Shown in pieces: positions 1 to 11,735 of a DNA stretch of 64,000 bases (positions are counted from its first letter, which is position 1; every line of letters starts with the position of its first letter). The position numbers and the translations under genes were made by a program. The notes beneath the pieces are model-generated. The model ran no database searches. It was given only the letters and a program-made list of their open reading frames with translations, and was not told the origin of the DNA. The DNA is from Polytrichum commune (lineage: Eukaryota > Streptophyta > Polytrichopsida > Polytrichales > Polytrichaceae), in NCBI GenBank assembly GCA_950295325.1, contig OX485803.1, forward strand, positions 43,911,554 to 43,975,553, read 5' to 3'.

Positions 1-67
1 AATGGTACTTGACCAATGTCTATCAGTTCTTGTGTGCGTAAATACAACATGAAACAATATCCTTGGA

Positions 68-530
68 TTAAGGGATGTGCAAAAAGAAGTGATGTGGCCT
101 CCAGTTGTCACGTCACATATGACGTGACGGCATCACGTTTGGGCATGACACCCAATGGATGTTATTGTGGTAATAGTCTTATCAACCACAAGGCATTACA
201 CAAAAGCCATCGGCCTCTAGTCGATTGCTTCATGTAGTAGTTGGCTATTGACTTGACTACACATAAGTAGTTGGCCTCTAATCGATTGCTCACAATATCA
301 GTTGGTTGTCACATTAGCAATCCATTGCTCATAAGTAATTTGCTTTCTAGTTGACTACTATTGCAAGCAATCCTCGTCATAGTAATAATCAACATTCTCC
401 AATTGACTACAAGTAAGCAGTCGGCTCTCTACTCAACTGCTTCGGTTAGCGTCAACTATTTACATAATCAATCGATTTGGAGGTCAACTGCTCATTCGAG
501 CAATCGATTCCATGTGCAGATTGGAAAATG
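68..530. repeat. Truncated copy of the 1943-2629 repeat family
   Basis: The start (GGGATGTGCAAA, then a block with TCACGTCA-like inverted motifs and GGGCATGACACCCA) matches the start of the element at 1943. The interior is full of short variants of AGTCGATTGCT and AGTTGACTACT, which also occur in the 1943 copy. The far end of that copy is not found here, so this looks truncated. The 222-bp open frame inside it is not conserved and is not called a gene. Confidence 0.5.
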
Positions 531-654
531 AATTTAAGGAATATGAAACCGAAAAGGGGATAAGAGTCAACAAATGTTTGCAATAAAAAAATGTCGTATC
601 ATTTTGTGTCCACATGGATTTCAATTTATTTTTCAAATATGTAGAGGGTTATGG

Positions 655-1740
655 CTGTTGGGGATCTAGTGCATGTGTGTGGGGTGAGATTCGGGAGGTT
701 TAAAGAGCATGTGTATCATTTGGTTACAATGCATTTTGTGAGGCCTTGGTATATTATGCCTAGTTGTCATTGGTCATTTAAGGCTTGGATAAGTTGATTA
801 CCTATACATGTTAGATTGTAAGGGAGAATGCACGTACTGCTAATTCCAAATTCTTCAGTGTTAGGTGCCTAAGAACATTTGTTTTGCTATTTGGGAGCTT
901 GCATATGTTTTTGGTTAGTTTGCTCAGGCTTATGTCTTTGTTCTTTGTGTCAAGTTTGGAGAAAGGTACTCCATAGGAAGCATGTGCTATTTTGGGTTTG
1001 ATGACAAGTGTTTAGGATTTTGATTTTTTGTCAAGTGGTGGCTGGAAATGCTAATAGGAGCTAGCTTTGTTCTATTTCTTTGTCCATTGTGATGTCTTTT
1101 GGATTTGCCAATATGGCAACAAGACTAAATGTATGCCTAGGTAGGTGTAGGGCTTGTTTTGCATTAAAATTGGAAATTGTTTCCCTTTGAACATGATTCT
1201 TTGTGCTTTTATGTATGCTTTGAATATTGTGAGTTTGAGTTTGGCTTATTTGGGCAACATGTGATGGCGCATTTGGCAAGGATTAGGTCCATGTGTAACC
1301 ATTTGGATTTTTTTTTGTAGTTTGTCTATCTGGGGTTGTATATAGGTTTTGAATGTTCTTGGTAAGGAGGGTTAGGTCACTTGTGTAGGATGTTGTGGTA
1401 CAAATACTGGTGAAGGTGTTAAAGTGGTAGCCCGGGGTGCCTATTTGTGGTCATCTTAGGAGTGGTTCTAGAAAGATTATGACTAGGTAAGGGCTTAGGG
1501 TGTCGCCTTGGATGGTTCCTCTGCTGTGGTGGTTCTAAAATAGCTACCATGGAATGAAGTGGTGGAGTTGGTGTATATGTCGCCTACAATTTTATTGGCG
1601 TGTAGGGGAATTTGTAGTCTATGGACCCAAATGCATTGCAGAAGTCTATGTATGCTATGTATATATGCCATCCTATGTAAATAAAAAAGCATGCTCCTAA
1701 CCTTTTGCTTTGTCATGGAAACATTACTATCTCGAGGCTT
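655..1740 (-). pseudogene. LINE (non-LTR retrotransposon) reverse transcriptase remnant
   Basis: Read on the minus strand this is a decayed reverse transcriptase domain. The order of motifs is IAYIDFCNAFGSIDYKF (about 1620-1675), then RGTIQGDTLSPYLVIIF (just below 1522), then a degenerate active-site block SYTSDLTLLTKNIQNL in which the usual YADD is YTSD (codons at 1376-1387). After it comes the thumb and post-RT region with the pieces AYIKAQ-like, YGVPFSKLDTKNKDISLSKL and ICKLPNS down to about 655. In-frame stops and several frameshifts break it, so no active enzyme can be made. The AFGS and QGD motifs are typical of LINE reverse transcriptases. The 5' end of the element (endonuclease) is missing. 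It is a separate copy from the one at 7090-9800, because the domain order on the minus strand does not run from one to the other. Confidence 0.8.
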
Positions 1741-1942
1741 TAAGCAACCCCCTCAAGTGTGGGAGTGGTAAGACAAGTAGGGTTTACAAGGTACTCACTT
1801 TAACCAAACTAAACCCCTTATTGATCCATGATTGACCATGTGAGTTTACCCCTATTGTAACCCCCATTATTTTAAACTTAACTTGGTTAGTCTGAATTCA
1901 AATCACATCCAATCTAAATATTGTGTAGCCTTAATAACACTT

Positions 1943-2629
1943 AGGGATGTGCAAATGGACATGCTGCGGATCATGGTTATCATGTCGTGTCACAAATGAC
2001 AAGACATCACGTTGCATCACATTGGGGCATGATACCCACCAACGTGGTGATCCTTTTGTTGTAGTAATGGTTCTATAAATTCATTTCTTTACTTTTTGGA
2101 TCTATTGCTTTAGTTGATTGGTACTAGCAGTTGACTTCTAGAAACATAATTTTAAATTTTAAATTAACAAAATAGTTGGACCGTTACATCTTGTTGGATG
2201 CATTTAACAGTCCATAAATTCTTTGGGAATATTTATTTGCTGGGGTGGGGGGTCCTTGGAGTCGATTGCTCCATGTCAATGCAGTATTCGCTTTTAGGCA
2301 AATCGGCTAGTTGGTCGACTATAGTAGTTGACCAACTAGCCAACTATTAGACCAAAACAAAATTCCAAAAACTTCAAAAGAATTCTACCATCAGATCTAA
2401 CAATTCAGAGTTTTTTTTCCGAGTTTTTGGAAGAAAAAAAACTTTAAAATGGACTGCTATTTTGCATTTGATCACTATATTAATTGCAAAATAATAGTTG
2501 ACCAAACCATTGACTACGGAATTGACTGTGCCAGTTTACCCATGAGTACATTGTCACTGATGTGATGTTTTTAGGTTCAGCGTCGTGTTGCCGTCACAAG
2601 AAATGATGGACTGCCAACGTGAAATCCTC
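1943..2629. mobile_element. DNA-element-like repeat with 10-bp direct repeats
   Basis: The segment is flanked by a perfect 10-bp direct repeat, AATAACACTT, at 1933-1942 and 2630-2639. This fits a target-site duplication of the length made by Mutator-like elements. The termini (AGGGATGTGC at the left, reverse complement of the right GAGGATTTCAC) are only weakly inverted. There is no coding sequence. It contains a perfect 12-bp-arm hairpin at 2305-2341 (GGCTAGTTGGTC, 13-nt loop, GACCAACTAGCC). A truncated relative lies at 68-530. The superfamily assignment is inference. Confidence 0.55.
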
Positions 2630-2639
2630 AATAACACTT

Positions 2640-3975
2640 GGATTTGGTTTTGATTAAATCTCACGCATAAAACCATATTCAACTTTATGATTTCGAGGCC
2701 CATACTTTATGGGGAGAGGGAATTATCCCATACAAGTTTAGTTAAATTATCACATCCAAGTGTACCTCACATCCATCCATCATAAAAGACCAGTCAAGCA
2801 TCATATTAACAGTTCAACTGTCACACTCGTGAACCAATTGGCCAACCCTAACAATTAGGGGTTGTGAGGTGGCTTCAGTTTTCCTAAAATCTAAAAAATT
2901 CATACCACAAAGTCCAAGGTGAAATGTAATTTTGATAAGGTACCTATATTTGAATGGTAGATGGCAAGGCTTACAGTTCATTCTTACCTTTCTAAGTAAT
3001 CAAAAGGATTGGTTGAAAATGGAAAGCGTACAAACAACAAGGATATTCAAAACCAATTTAAACAGAATTTGAGATGTTGTTGAAAATATTTGATTTTCTT
3101 TCATAGACTAATTTGAAGTTTTTTTTTAAATACGCAATATCTAGATTTTTTAGTGTCATGAAAGTAGTTTAAAACATTCATATGGGAGAACTAGTGTTGT
3201 CATTTTGGCATTCATGATTTGAGTCAATAGACTTTGACAGGGGTGAAGCTGACATTGAAGGAAAGTCGGGTATTTGCTTACGATATGTAATATATCCTTA
3301 CAAGCTACTTTGAGTTCTAATATATTAGTACATATACAACCTACATTGAATCCAAATCTCTCAATAAACAATCAAATTCGACCACCTATTGAAAATTGAA
3401 AATAAAATATACACGCAATATTTTCATATTCTGAGGTCAGCCTCCCCTAGGCTAAAATCATGGCTTTGGCCTTGGACTCCAGGTTTTAGGATGCTTCATA
3501 TTACCTAGTGTAACCACATGTACCATTAGGATTCAAAAAATATGTCGAATACCTATAATTATTCTGAGGTGTGCATAGAACCTTTCAAACTCATTGCAAG
3601 GTCCCTAGTATAAACAGGCGAGCTTGAAAATGAGATAAAATTTATTTCATTTGGTAGTTTTCTTATCACCTTCAGGAATATCCTACAAAAAAGGGACAAA
3701 CTTCATCAACATGTCATCCAAACTTTTCATGGGAGTAGTCAATTATTCTGCAAAAATTGCCCTGCCAAAGATCACCATAGAAATCTTCATTGAAATACAT
3801 CCATAAAGACCATTGGAACAGTTGCAATTTTTAGAGGTAGAAACTAACTTGCTATGTCTTCCATCCATACGGTTATATGTGCCTCATGTACCACAAATGT
3901 CCTACCACAAAGAGAATCTTTCCACATGGAACATTTTGGGGTCTCAACGGACTTAAGAATCTATGAGTTAAGAAC
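2640..3975. other. No recognisable feature
   Basis: AT-rich sequence without a recognised protein, RNA or clear repeat structure. The short open frames here show no family motif and no splice context. Confidence 0.5.
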
Positions 3976-4200
3976 AAACAACAAAAAAAAGGCAAGTGTT
4001 ACGATGAGACTAGACAATGTGCTCAAATATACCTAGACATCATTATAGGCTCAATATTCAACATAATCGAAGGCTTTCATGTGAGAGAAAGAGAATCTTC
4101 ACTTTGACATCTTATAACTTTTGCATCTCACCTTTGAATATGAAACTCGAAACGACAAATTCACGATACACAAATTGATCAATGTATGAAACATTCCCTC
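3976..4200. repeat. Dispersed repeat E, copy 1
   Basis: Shares an ordered series of words with 48200-48480 and 62240-62460: AAGTGTTACGATGAGACT, then GTGCTCAAA, a stretch around AACATAAT-CGA, TATAACTTTTGCATCTC, and GAAACTCGAAA. The three copies are collinear over about 220-280 bp and are clearly diverged. No coding potential and no terminal inverted repeats are seen. Confidence 0.5.
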
Positions 4201-4305
4201 CAAAAAAAAACCTACAAAGTCAGACGTTCTCATAATAAACCCACAAACCTTGCATCTGTTGTCGAAATTGTTGAGAATGAATTAAACATAAAAAAATAAT
4301 TTAAA

Positions 4306-4312
<7 letters not shown>

Positions 4313-4336
<24 letters not shown>

Positions 4337-5119
4337 GGACACCTTTCACTACAAGCATACGCCTTTGTTACAATTGACCCATCTCACTGGAAACTTGACT
4401 TGCGTCACCAAAAAAATACGTAAATCTACCACAGTGATAGATTCAATGTTTCTTTCAGTGGTGCAGGTTGATTGCCTGAGACTCATATGTTGATGGTGCT
4501 TACATTCAACAATGTAGATTTTGTAGGAAATGTAACGCAACACGAGCTTTTTATCTTGGGTTCGATGATGATGATGATGAGGATGATGATGTGTTGTTGC
4601 CATGCCGTGCGATGGCATGCGTTGTTAGCGTGAGACTTGCCATGACCCACGTCGATTTTGTGCAGTCCTGTCACTCACTCACCCCACCCCACCCCACCCC
4701 ACCCCACGGAGGTAGTTGTTCTCAGCTACTTCTTACAGTCACCTTTTTATGCATGTGAATGCCAAATGAGTGGTGTGGCTTGCAATTCAGCTTTTAGCAT
4801 CAGAGACTCTCAAGTCTCAACAACAACAACAACAACAGCAACAACAGTGAGTGTGAGGAGTAAAAGTAATTAGTAGGTACTTGTTGTCCACTTCTCTTTG
4901 ACCGCTGATAGGTGGGGGTAATTTATTTATGGAAGCCATGGAGAACGATCCGAAGGGGTATACATAGGCCACTTTACACTATGGCACCACGGGGCATGTG
5001 TGATTATGACATTGTGAGGGTCCTTGAAACTCATCTGAAGGCCGTCGTACCATGGTCGATTGAAAATGAGTTTTGTGCGGTCACGGGCCTCCAAGTGTAG
5101 TGTAGTGTAGTGTAGTGTA
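4313..5119. repeat. Cluster of five microsatellites
   Basis: Within 800 bp there are (CA)n at 4313-4334, (GAT)n at 4563-4590, (CCCCA)n at 4681-4707, (CAA)n at 4817-4847 and (TGTAG)n at 5094-5119. The small open frames across this region, such as those rich in His-Pro or Thr, come from the simple repeats and are not called genes. Confidence 0.85.
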
Positions 5120-6390
5120 CTGATGTATGCGACCGGGTTTGTATGATTTGAATGTTATTTTGTGATCGTCTTATTCACGTGGGGTTTTCTACGCAACAAG
5201 TTATACTAAATTCGGGGTGGTGATAGGGTTTTGAAGTGTCGTGGTTTCCTTGTTCGTTGTTTGACCCACCTTTTTGAAGTGAACTGCATGTGAAATTGAG
5301 CATGTTGGTATGAACGTGATCCATTGCGTGCCGTGCGGAATTTCATGTAGATTTTTCGTTTCAATCAAACTTTTTTGGTCACTTCGGTCTTAAAGATAGT
5401 GCCAAGTGACGTGGAATAGGTCTCATCAATGTTCGCCAATGAGAAAGCTTAGGACAACAATGTTTGCGTTAGTGACCGCGGGTCATGACCGCCGCTTTCT
5501 AAATTCTCTCATTGGTTGAGAAACGAGTGGCGGTCACACTTCGTTCTACACAAGGTCACCAGAAGGAAGAGCGGCCGTGTTAGAAAATGGATGAGAAACT
5601 GACGTGAAATCCTACATGTTCTAAAATGGATAGTAATTCAAACTTTACAACAAGGAGAACCCAACCAAGTTGTCTCAACAACAAAAAAAAAAAGGTGACC
5701 ACATCCACTTTACACTATATTATCCTGTGACCGAAGCTCATGGCCATGCCTCACGTGTGGAAACTGGCCGTTAGATTTCATTGCAGCACTAGAGTAGTGT
5801 ACTAAGGTCACCAACAAACAGATAACATATTATGATGAAAGAGGCAGGAAGAAGCAGCAGGCCGGAACAGCACAGAAGGGAAGGGTGGGGTTATGTATAC
5901 ATATGTATGTATGTATGTGTCTTGGAGCATTGTTAGGTGTTTTATTATGCTAGGGGGAAACCACTTGTCCCATTCGGTGGAGTTGATGACATAATAAGAT
6001 GGGCAACGAAGCTACAAGACAGCGTGGCCATAATGAGCGAGCGGGCTTGAGACAAACTGTTTTTAAGTGGTCTCCAAGGTACGATTTAAGTGGGGTATTG
6101 AAGGCCTTCAAAACCTTCTCTAAAAGACAACTCAATCATTCAAAGTGTCAGGCCCTTTGAGTTATGTATGTGACCTAGCTAGTAGCAGCGAGGAGAGGCC
6201 CTGCATCCAATAATCTGTTCTTGACCGATTCTGGGCCTAATTACACTGTTAGGTGTGGCGGCCCTTGGATCCATGTAAGCAACCTCGAGTCTAGGTTAGT
6301 TTGAACCCTCCAAGCCTTCATGGTGTCGAGCTATGCGATCGTTTGTACAATCCTCCAACAAGCATAAGAAACCGAGTTGGGCGGCTTGTT
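5120..6390. other. No recognisable feature
   Basis: Non-repetitive-looking sequence without an identifiable gene. A short GTAT run lies near 5900-5920. Nothing on either strand resembles a known protein. Confidence 0.5.
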
Positions 6391-6634
6391 GGGATTTGTG
6401 GCATATGTGTAAACTCATCCATCAAGGATGAAGGGGATCCAGTCAATACGAAAAAAATCTTTTACAAGATTGAGGGTTGATTCATTTCAATTCGACATCG
6501 ATATTCTGATTTGGGGTCTTTGACTCTACTTCTAGAGTCAACTTGTCTATAAATAAGTCATTTACATGTTACAATGTAATTCATTGTGTTCTCACCTTCA
6601 CAACAAATGAGTTTACGTAGACACCACAAATCCC
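6391..6634. mobile_element. Short TIR element (MITE-like)
   Basis: The two ends are imperfect inverted repeats of about 26 bp: GGGATTTGTGGCATATGTGT at the left and its near reverse complement ending in ACACCACAAATCCC at the right (both continue with GTAAACTC). The total length is 244 bp with no coding sequence. A TATAAATA-like box and GTGTTCTCACCTTCACAACA near the right side could also be read as a solo LTR, but the inverted termini favour a MITE. No convincing target-site duplication is visible. Confidence 0.55.
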
Positions 6635-7089
6635 TAGCCATGTTTAGCTTGAGATTGAGAGTTAGGGTTCTTGTACAATGTTTCAAGGTTAAAATTATAA
6701 ATGTATTAGGGTATTTGAGAATATAGTGGATGCCCTACAAGAATATTCATAAAGTTTGTGTACGAGTTCATAGTTTCCCTAGGTAATTTCCTTTTATCTT
6801 AGGTGATTCAGATCTTTGCAAAAAAAATGACCCCTCCCCCCTTTGTCATGTGTCCTTACCTTGATTGCATAAGATCTTAATGCTAAAAAATCTCTCCCCA
6901 CCAAAAAAACCTAGACCCTTAAATGCAACTAAATAAATAATAGAAAGAGCATCAATGCGCATAACACCGATATGTGATATCCTTTCACCATTTCCATTCT
7001 CCGTTCGTGTGGACAGAGACGTCGAAGTGGCTTAATGCCTATTGTCAATAGGTGGACCTTGCTTAATTTAACCTCATGGCTGTGATGGG
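6635..7089. other. No recognisable feature
   Basis: AT-rich spacer between a small TIR element and the 3' end of a LINE remnant. Nothing is recognised. Confidence 0.5.
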
Positions 7090-9800
7090 TGGTTTAGTCT
7101 AGTGAGACCACTAGGTGCTTTTCCTCAAGTTTATGTTTGTTTAGAATGATTTTTGTTAAATATGTGATGGTTGTTTGTGAGAAGGTATGCACAAATTTGT
7201 GGATGTTATGGGTGGATATACTCAGATCTTTGAGGCTATGGACGGTGTGTGTATGGATGGTCCCTCTAATACCGGCAATTATAATGATTGGAGGTTGAAC
7301 TTCCCAACCTCGTTGGATTATTGGTGGTTGTAATATAGCGTATTTGTTGCGTATACAAAAGATAGCATCCATGGGGAAGTAGTCATTGCAATATGTGCAC
7401 TCTATAATTTGTATTTTTAAGGTGGGATTTGGAGAGAAAGGGGTTTGGCTATGGGTGGTGCACTAGTGGGCAGAGTGTATTGGGTTGTAGTCTGGCCGGG
7501 CATTTGCATCGTGGGAGGAAACATGTGCATGGCATTAGCCATGAGGGTGTAGTGTTATATGGGGTGTGGTCTCTGAATTTGCTGGCTTTAATAAGTGTGG
7601 AGCAACATGTCATGGGGTGGGCTAATAGGGTGCATGCAAATGCATGTGTTGCTTTGCTCAGTTTATTGGTTCTTAGGTCATTTATGTGTGTATTCTTGCA
7701 CCATGATAGTAGGTGGAGACAATTATCATTTTATTGAGTTGTGCAAAGATTGCTAAGTGGGGATATGTTTTGTTTGAGTATGTGGATTTTTTTATAATTG
7801 TTGAGATATCTTCCATACCTTAATTTAAGGACGTGTGTATTTTGAGCATCAATGATCCAATGTGCATCCCATAAGAGGTTGGACCATTTTGGGTGTATAT
7901 CGTTGGAAGATAACCATTTGCTTACCTTGGGTATTGCGTTAGTGGCTTGTGATATGAGAGCACTTTGTATTTTGCTTCTATGTATCTTTTTAGGTTACAA
8001 TCGAACCATCATGTTGGATGGAGGTTGGGGGATTTGCTTGCCAATAAGGCGTTCCATGTCCTATTATTATGGAAAGGAATGTGCAAGATACATGGTTCTT
8101 CAACGCTCTATTTGGCTACTTTGTCGGCTTCTTCATTTCCTAGGATATTTGTGTGCGCTTTATTTTTCTTACATTTATTTTGTGTGGGGAGTTTTTTTAT
8201 TGTGTGTATGATGTGTGCTATGAGGAGTTTGTTGGATGGTTGTGTTGTGAGGATAGGTTTATGATGTGGTTCAATAATAGGTGTATGTTGTTAAGGTCGT
8301 CAATGAAGATAAATGTGTAAGTATACAATGATTTAGTGTGTTCTAGTGCAAGGAGTAAAGCATCTAATTCCACTTGGAGGATATTTGGGTACCTAGGTAA
8401 TTTAGCTGCAACATAGGTTTGTGGTGGGCCATTGAATACACTTGAGCATGCAGTGTTTCTACGGCCATTTTCATCCAGGGGGGGGGGGTGTAAAAGACCA
8501 TTTGTGTAATATGAATGGGTTGGCAGACATTTTAGTGGCAGTTAGTTTGTCATAGATGATAGGATGGGTGGATGCTATTGGCTAGTAATATAGGTGGTGG
8601 GGACTGTGCTTTGTGCCATGATTTAGGGAGTATGATGTTGGGAGCTTTCGCTTGTGGGTGATGTTTGAATGGGTATGTGGTAGATAGAGGGAGTTTGATT
8701 GGAAGTTTGTGTATAAAGGAGGAAAAATGTGCTAGGTTTGGTGTGTTTGAGAGAAGTAGGATGGAGGTGAGTAGTGATTCTTTTGTATGGTTATATGAGG
8801 GGAAGGATGGGGATGTGGCGTATTGCATGGTGAAAGGTGGGATGGTAATTAGGGGGGTAACATTTGTGCAATGTAGGGGGTTGGTTTGGTTGTAAGACCA
8901 ATCATTGTGGGCAATGACATCTATGGTATTAGAATTTGGGTTTGTTTGGGCTGCAATTTGTGCCCATTGTATAATTTTTCGGTAGAAGATGAAGATTTGT
9001 TATGTGAGCAACGCTTTGTCATGTCCATTGGGTGGTTATGGTTGGGCCTGATGATCCAAAGACTCTGTCTCTTTCGTATGGTGAGTTTTATTGTAGGAAG
9101 TTTGTGGGGTGTGTGAGGGGCCTAGAGAAGTACAAGTGTGTAAGGTGGACATTGTGGGTGACATTGTCTAGTATTGGTGGTGGAAAGGAGTGGTGGTAGA
9201 GTAAAAAAAGATTGTTGTGGGGTGCGGGGGGCGGGGAGGGGAGGGGAGTGTGTGGGAAGGGTTGGTGATGTTGCCATGTAACTTGCCCATAGGCATGTGA
9301 GTCTTTCTAGTGGGATAGCAACTTCATAGTTGCCTTCGTTATCATGTATTTGGGGAGGGTGCTAAGGGTGGGTGAATTTGCATGGTGGGTAGTGTTAGTG
9401 TGAAATCCTTGTTTGGTTGCATTCATGGATTTGTAGTGTGAGGTTCATGATAGTTAGGCTTGAGTGAACTTACCTTCTATCTATTGTTTGGAGATGTTGT
9501 TGGTTAGTAAGGAATCTATCTTTTATGTATTGTAGTTTGGTAGTTTGTGTTAGTTTTGTGATTAGTATTAGGTTATGGACAAATAGGAGGTTGTCTAGGT
9601 TTAGGAGTAGGGATTGTGGTATCCATTTTGTGAATTAAACATTGGGTATCCCCATTGACATTGAAAGGTGTGTGTGTGTTATCTGGCGCCCCATTTGTCC
9701 TTCCTAAGTATGGTTTTCACAGCAAAAACATATGAAATGGGAATGCCTAATAGTTGGTGATTATTATGGTGTCCATAGCTTATGGGGGTGTTTTATGTGG
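7090..9800 (-). pseudogene. LINE ORF2 remnant with RNase H domain and C-terminal region
   Basis: Read on the minus strand, from high to low coordinates, this is a decayed but collinear ORF2. The inter-domain region comes first, with pieces such as IKDRFLTNQQHLQTIDRR (about 9470-9540) and LPLERL-like/LWASYMATSPTLP (about 9265-9330). A ribonuclease H domain follows, with ELDALLLALEH at 8339-8371 (catalytic Glu), FIFIDDLNNIHLLLNHI just below (catalytic Asp) and AHTNILGNEEADKVAK at 8107-8158 (the HxxxxGNExAD signature with its Asp). A Cys-rich patch CTCFLPRCKCP lies near 7500, and the C-terminal block AGIRGTIHTHTVHSLKDL lies in 7094-7372. Frameshifts and stops are frequent, including one right after the RNase H motif. 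The reverse transcriptase itself is not found in this copy. The G/T-rich open frames on the + strand here are its antisense shadow. Confidence 0.78.
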
Positions 9801-11385
9801 GTGGTGGTAATAGTGGTGATTTCTTCCCTTATCATGTATGAATTCAACCCTCCCCCCCCCCCCCAAGATTATGCATGAACGGTTGAGCCACCTTGTGTAC
9901 ATTGCTACATTCAAACATTATATGTGGCACCATCCAAATTGATTGTTCTTCGTTGCCAAGTGGCGCCTCTGAAGGTAACTCCCATGATATTATATTCTTC
10001 AAAATAATGGCCTTGATAATCAAACTTCATGACTACTTTTAGGGGAGGTTATTGGCGACTAGCATGGTACTACACATAACTCTGATGGGTTTTTGGAGTC
10101 TTTGTCACGTCCCACACTCCTTTTTATTTTCTCAAAGTTGAAGATGATGTCAAATTCCAAGAGGGTGTCTCTTGCCTCCTTAGTGGCAAGCGTGAGGAAG
10201 GCAAAGTCTTTTGCAATTTCCAACTTTGTCAATCTCAAAATTCAAGTTTCTTTCTTTCACAATTTTTTTCTTTAACTATGGTTTGGAATATGCTATGTGC
10301 GGGTTGGTCATGTATAGTATCTTACTTGAGATGTAGCTAGAGGTTATGAGCTTTGATGATGAGCTCAAAACCCTTCTCCACTTTGCCTATCACCGTCATG
10401 CCGTCTTCCATTGCCATGACAAAGGTTTGGTCGCCTTTGAGGAGTTCATGGCCGTCTTTATGAGGTTGATGAAGGTGGAGGATGATGAAGTCCGCCCAAA
10501 TTTTTGGAAATAAAGTTGAGTCCGATGTCAATGGGATTTGAGTATTCCGTACTGAGTGCAATGTCCATCTTCCTAAGTCTATCCTTGCATGCTTGTCCAA
10601 CTTCACCCCTACTCATGCTCTTGAATTTGGTTTCAAATCTTATGGTAACATGAAATCCATTGGAGAGTCCAGTGTTGATGTGGAGATGACTCGAAAATCC
10701 TCATTTGTTATCTCCTCATAAATGAGAGTGCATGACCTTTGTGTTTCGCTAGTTCCTCATGAGTGGGAAATCCCAACCACTTTGGTAGACTATATTTATG
10801 TTGGGAATTGCTACTTTGGAGTGAAAGCAATTGCGGGAAACCTTCTTTTTTCTTGGTACTTGCTATGTGATGGGTTGGCCGGGGAACATAGTAGCTCCTT
10901 GCTAATTGTTGTGGTCTTGTTATAATTGGAGAGAGCTTGATCTGCCATTGTGAGATTGGAAGGTGGTGAATTGGTGGTTAGCTAATGTTGGAGTGCGGGG
11001 GATGTGTTTGTGCTATCGAAATTGTGTCAAGGATAGGTGTGAAGGTGGTGCTAGAATGGCGAAGGAGCTGTACGCTTTGTTTGCAAGTGTTTCTTGGATT
11101 TCGGTGATGGCGGTTTCATTGAGGTGTTGTGAGGCTTGTTTTTTAAGCTATTCTGGCGAGTTTTGAAGTGCTAGATACCAAGCCTCACATGCTTGATTTT
11201 CAAAAAAAATAAAAATTCCCAGCGTTGCCATATCCATTGCTTGCAAAATTGGGAGGTGATGGATTGGTGGTTAGCCAATTTGGGTGTGAAAGGAGGTGCT
11301 TGTGCTGACAAACGTATGTTGGAGGCAAATGTGAAGGTGGTGCCAAAATAGTGAAGGAGTTGTAAGGTTTGTTTGCATGTGGTTG
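9801..11385. other. Unassigned region with decayed coding-like pieces
   Basis: It contains a C13 run at 9852-9864. On the + strand, about 10090-10870 shows open pieces in changing frames, for example ELKTLLHFAYHRHAVFHC followed by LVAFEEFMAVF, and later PHEWEIPTTLVDYIYVGN. This is what an old coding element with frameshifts looks like, but I do not recognise the family. The segments 10955-11160 and 11243-11390 are imperfect direct duplicates (shared GGTGAATTGGTGGTTAGC-like and GTGAAGGTGGTGC words). Confidence 0.4.
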
Positions 11386-11735
11386 GATTTTTTTTCATAT
11401 TCCTTGAATTCATTAAAGACTGGAGGGCATCATTACAAAACATTGTAGAAAGACATCAATCCAATGTAAATTTATCATATTTTTAACAAATTTGAGACAA
11501 TTACTTGTTCAATATCACCTATTTGCACATCACTTGCACCATCTTCTAAAATATGTAGATTTAAAAAAAAAAATTTGTTAGCATAAATTGCTTGGCTTTG
11601 TAAATCACCGTGTTTTTTAATTGTCAGTGATTTTTCCCTTCACAAAATTCAAAGTTAGTATATAGTTTTGAATCCCTCTCACTTAAATTAATGCAAGGTT
11701 CAAGAATTGTCCACTTGACTGTGCTTGCACCCATG
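11386..11735. repeat. Dispersed repeat F, copy 1
   Basis: Collinear with 46722-47062. Shared words in order are TCCTTGAATTCATTA, TTGCACCATCTTCTAAAATAT, ATTGCTTGGCTTTGTA, CTTCACAAAATTCAAAGTTA and GTATATAGTTTTGAATC, in the same orientation. The last two are almost unchanged between copies. No terminal repeats or coding sequence are seen. Confidence 0.65.

Noticed and set aside
6388-6604. Solo LTR starting TGTTGGG and ending ACA with a TATA-like box
   Set aside because: Inverted ends starting at 6391 and reaching 6634 explain the segment better, and no 5-bp target duplication was seen.
7429-8264. Overlapping + strand open frames of 99-119 codons
   Set aside because: They are antisense to the minus-strand LINE remnant. 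The G/T-rich + strand gives Val/Gly/Leu/Trp-rich translations with no family.
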